Of a stretch of 64,000 nt of DNA, positions 61,868 through 64,000 are shown piece after piece. This stretch comes from Arthrobacter sp. Y-9 (lineage in GTDB: Bacteria > Actinomycetota > Actinomycetes > Actinomycetales > Micrococcaceae). Location: assembly GCF_029690065.1 (NCBI RefSeq), contig NZ_CP121463.1, positions 1,116,001-1,180,000 of the forward strand, read 5' to 3'. The first letter of the stretch is position 1, and every line of letters starts with the position of its first letter. The notes beneath the pieces are model-generated. The model ran no database searches, was not told the DNA's origin, and saw only the letters and a program-made list of their open reading frames with translations. Both the position numbers and the translations under genes were made by a program.

Positions 61868-62497
61868 GTGGAAACAGAACAGCCCAGTCTCAGGGAGCGC
61901 CGTCGCGCCCAGACCCGGAGGGAACTCGCCGCCGCCGCGGCCGAGCTCTTCACCGCGCAGGGGGTCGTGGCCACCACGGCCGAGGAGATCGCCGCGCGCG
62001 CCGCGATCTCCCTGCGCACCTTCTACCGCTACTTCCGCACCAAGGAAGAGGCGATCGCACCCCTCCTGGAGATCGGAGCCGAACGCTGGCAGGACGCGCT
62101 GCGCGCCGTGCCCGCCGGCTCGGACGGCAAGGAGGCCGTGACCGCGGCGATCCGCCACGCCCTCACCCCTCAGGACCGGGAGACCGCCGACGGGATGGAG
62201 CTCGTGCGCAACCTCCTGATCGCCGCGGAGGAAGACCACGAACTGGCCGGAGTGTGGGCCGCGGTCAATGCCCGGTCGGAGCGTGAACTCCTGACGGTGA
62301 TGGTTGATCGTTTCGGTCCCGCAAACAGCCTGCTCCTCAGGCTTCATGCCACCGCGGCCACCGCGGCCGTCCGGGTGGGGCTGGAAGCCTGGGCGGCGGA
62401 CGTGACCCCCGCCCCCGGGGACAGCGACGGCGAGCCCGGCCACCCGGCGTCGTCGTTCGCCGTTGAGGCCTTCCGCAGGCTGTCCGCGGGCCTCTGA
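61868..62497 (+). CDS. TetR-family transcriptional regulator
   Basis: A 209-residue TetR regulator: DNA-binding domain RERRRAQTRRELAAAAAELFTAQGVVATTAEEIAARAAISLRTFYRYF, then an all-helical ligand domain. GTG 61868 is taken as start because TACGAT just upstream looks like a -10 box giving a leaderless mRNA; an in-frame ATG at 61832 would lie inside the palindromic operators. Likely represses the divergent SDR gene and itself. Confidence 0.87.
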   Translation: METEQPSLRERRRAQTRRELAAAAAELFTAQGVVATTAEEIAARAAISLRTFYRYFRTKEEAIAPLLEIGAERWQDALRAVPAGSDGKEAVTAAIRHALTPQDRETADGMELVRNLLIAAEEDHELAGVWAAVNARSERELLTVMVDRFGPANSLLLRLHATAATAAVRVGLEAWAADVTPAPGDSDGEPGHPASSFAVEAFRRLSAGL

Positions 62498-62544
62498 GGA
62501 ACGCGCGGCGCGCACGATTTGCGCCGTTGCGGGAGAATGGTGGG

Positions 62545-63717
62545 GTGACCCTTGAAGCACTTCCCACCAGAATCGAGCTGCCGCCCCTGAAGCTCGGCGA
62601 CATCACCGTGGACACCCCCGTGGTGCTCGCGCCCATGGCCGGCATCACCAACAAGGCCTTCCGCCGCCTCTGCCGCGAGTTCGGCGGGGGTCTCTATGTC
62701 GCGGAGATGGTCACCTCCCGGGCGCTCGTGGAACGGTCCCCGGAATCGCTGCGGATCATCGAGCACGACGACGACGAAGAGGTCCGCTCCGTTCAGCTTT
62801 ACGGCGTGGACCCCGTCACGGTGGGCGCCGCCGTCCGCCTGCTGGTGGAGGAGGACCGGGCCGACCACATCGACCTGAACTTCGGCTGCCCCGTCCCGAA
62901 GGTCACCCGCCGTGGTGGCGGTTCGGCGCTGCCCTGGAAGATCGACCTGTTCACCGCGATCGTCCAGACCGCGGTGCGTGAGGCGTCCAAGGGGGACATC
63001 CCGCTGACCATCAAGATGCGCAAGGGCATCGACGAGGACCACCTGACGTACCTCGAGGCCGGCCGCATCGCCCGCGACGCCGGGGTTGCCGCCGTCGCGC
63101 TGCACGGCCGCACGGCGAGCCAGTTCTACTCCGGCAAGGCCGACTGGGACTCGATCGCCCGCCTGCGGGAGGCCCTGCCGGACATCCCCGTGCTGGGCAA
63201 CGGCGATATCTGGAGCGCCGAGGACGCCGAGCGCATGGTGCGCCAGACCGGCGTCGACGGCGTGGTCGTGGGCCGTGGCTGCCAGGGCCGCCCGTGGCTC
63301 TTCGGCGATCTGCAGGCCGCGTTCGACGGCCGGGAGGACCGCATCCGCCCGGGCCTGCGCGAGGTCGCGGACGCGGTGTACCGTCACGCCGAGCTCATGA
63401 TCGACACCTTCGGCGATGAAGGCAAGGCCCTGCGGGACATCCGCAAGCACATGGCCTGGTACTTCAAGGGCTACGTCGTGGGCGGCGATCTGCGTGCCCA
63501 GCTCGCCACGGTGCCGGATCTGGCGACCCTGCGCGGCCTGCTCGACCAGCTGGACATGGAGTCCCCGTACCCGGGAGCCGACGCCGAAGGCCCCCGCGGT
63601 CGCGCCGGGACCCCGAAGAAGACCGCGCTCCCGGACCGCTGGCTCGAAAGCCGCAGCCTGAACGACGAGCAGCGCGCCACCATCAAGGCGGCCGAACTGG
63701 ACGTCTCGGGCGGCTGA
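62545..63717 (+). CDS. dusB: tRNA-dihydrouridine synthase
   Basis: A 390-residue FMN enzyme that reduces uridines in the D-loop of tRNA. Signatures: VVLAPMAGITNKAFRRLCREFGGGLYVAEMV, catalytic Cys115 in IDLNFGCPVPKVTRRGGGSAL, VALHGRTASQFYSGKADWDSI and GNGDIWSAEDA, and GRGCQGRPWLFGDL. Length and C-terminal helical domain match the DusB group. GTG 62545 is used; an upstream TTG at 62527 adds nothing conserved. No ribosome site, so possibly leaderless. Confidence 0.93.
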   Translation: MTLEALPTRIELPPLKLGDITVDTPVVLAPMAGITNKAFRRLCREFGGGLYVAEMVTSRALVERSPESLRIIEHDDDEEVRSVQLYGVDPVTVGAAVRLLVEEDRADHIDLNFGCPVPKVTRRGGGSALPWKIDLFTAIVQTAVREASKGDIPLTIKMRKGIDEDHLTYLEAGRIARDAGVAAVALHGRTASQFYSGKADWDSIARLREALPDIPVLGNGDIWSAEDAERMVRQTGVDGVVVGRGCQGRPWLFGDLQAAFDGREDRIRPGLREVADAVYRHAELMIDTFGDEGKALRDIRKHMAWYFKGYVVGGDLRAQLATVPDLATLRGLLDQLDMESPYPGADAEGPRGRAGTPKKTALPDRWLESRSLNDEQRATIKAAELDVSGG

Positions 63718-63741
63718 CCCCCGGACGCCCCCAGCCGGCGT

Positions 63742-63775
63742 CGTCCCGGCCATGACAGATGTCATGCCCGGGACG
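63742..63775. repeat. Palindrome between dusB and the ABC ATPase gene
   Basis: CGTCCCGGCCATGACA (63742-63757) and TGTCATGCCCGGGACG (63760-63775) are complementary except at one base; the central CATGACA-GA-TGTCATG is exact. Lying 24 bp after the dusB stop and about 100 bp before the next gene, it could be a terminator or an operator. Confidence 0.55.
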
Positions 63776-63878
63776 TGACGCACGGCGGAGGTCCTCGCAC
63801 CCCATCCACGATCGAATGGATACCGAGGGAGAGCGCACGCTCTTCCGCATCCATCCGGCAGACGGGGAACGCGAGGAC

Positions 63879-64000
63879 ATGATGAGCCAGCTACTGGCCG
63901 TGGACGCCCAGGGCCTCCACAAGAGTTTCGGGACGGTCCAGGCCGTCCGTGGCCTGGACCTCCAGGTGAAGCCCGGCGAAGTGGTGGCCTTCCTGGGCCC
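63879..64000 (+). CDS. ABC transporter ATP-binding protein, 3'-truncated by the window edge
   Basis: Only the first 40 residues are present: MMSQLLAVDAQGLHKSFGTV, then VRGLDLQVKPGEVVAFLG, which is the A-loop/beta-sheet start of an ABC ATPase up to the residue before the Walker A motif. GAGG precedes the ATG; an in-frame ATG at 63816 could add 21 residues. The wording LHKSFGTVQAVRGLDLQV is typical of drug-export or daunorubicin-type ATPases, but the type cannot be decided from this piece. Confidence 0.75.
   Translation, partial: MMSQLLAVDAQGLHKSFGTVQAVRGLDLQVKPGEVVAFLG

Overview
The window is high-GC bacterial chromosome. It suggests an actinobacterium of the Micrococcaceae, Arthrobacter-like: strong GC bias at third codon positions, many GTG starts and apparently leaderless genes, actinobacterial SAM-IV-type riboswitches before metY and metX, the gatC-gatA-gatB order, and a LigA with a long insertion in its HhH region. 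The genus is an inference from these traits. I see no rRNA, tRNA, transposase, integrase, prophage or CRISPR array. The sequence reads as stable core chromosome carrying catabolic islands.

Layout. 0-4 kb: 3' part of ligA, an inositol-monophosphatase-family gene, two divergent GNAT genes. 4-8 kb: citrate two-component system (citA-citB) divergent from a CitMHS citrate transporter. 8-13 kb: secreted HAD acid phosphatase, then a MatC-like carrier plus PrpF-family isomerase divergent from a LysR regulator, and an EamA exporter. 14-18 kb: GNAT gene and gatCAB with a strong terminator. 18-23 kb: secreted DUF3472-like protein, 2-oxoglutarate/Fe(II) dioxygenase, PP2C-like protein, FAD dehydrogenase. 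23-29 kb: sugar uptake and oxidation locus (two LplB/LplC-type permeases, Tat lipoprotein binding protein, LacI regulator, Gfo/Idh/MocA oxidoreductase) headed by twin LacI-type palindromes; no ATPase gene. 29-37 kb: LysR regulator, an unusual 3 x 99 bp repeat array, Tat-exported amidohydrolase, tdh-kbl threonine degradation, hutI. 36-46 kb: a 1472-residue secreted GH101 endo-alpha-N-acetylgalactosaminidase divergent from a five-gene SIS / ROK / PfkB / class II aldolase / DeoR operon, which together look like a mucin-type O-glycan (GalNAc) utilisation locus. 45-50 kb: histidine phosphatase, CPBP protease, three-unit lipoprotein, VOC protein. 50-53 kb: metY and metX, each behind its own SAM-IV-type riboswitch. 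53-64 kb: housekeeping genes including glyS, a YibE/F membrane protein, an SDR/TetR divergent pair with strong operators, dusB, and the first codons of an ABC ATPase.

A second layer lies between the genes. Many gaps hold long, nearly perfect inverted repeats (stems of 12 to 29 bp). Some are simple bidirectional terminators. Others fall into families with a fixed stem sequence: three GTGCTCAG hairpins, two copies sharing a GCGCAGAACG core around one GNAT gene, and GATAGCG palindromic modules at 30.3-30.8 kb and 53.2 kb. In the 30.4 kb array, three 99 bp units that differ at only 2-3 bases are separated by exactly 54 bp of dissimilar sequence. This is the least explained structure in the window.
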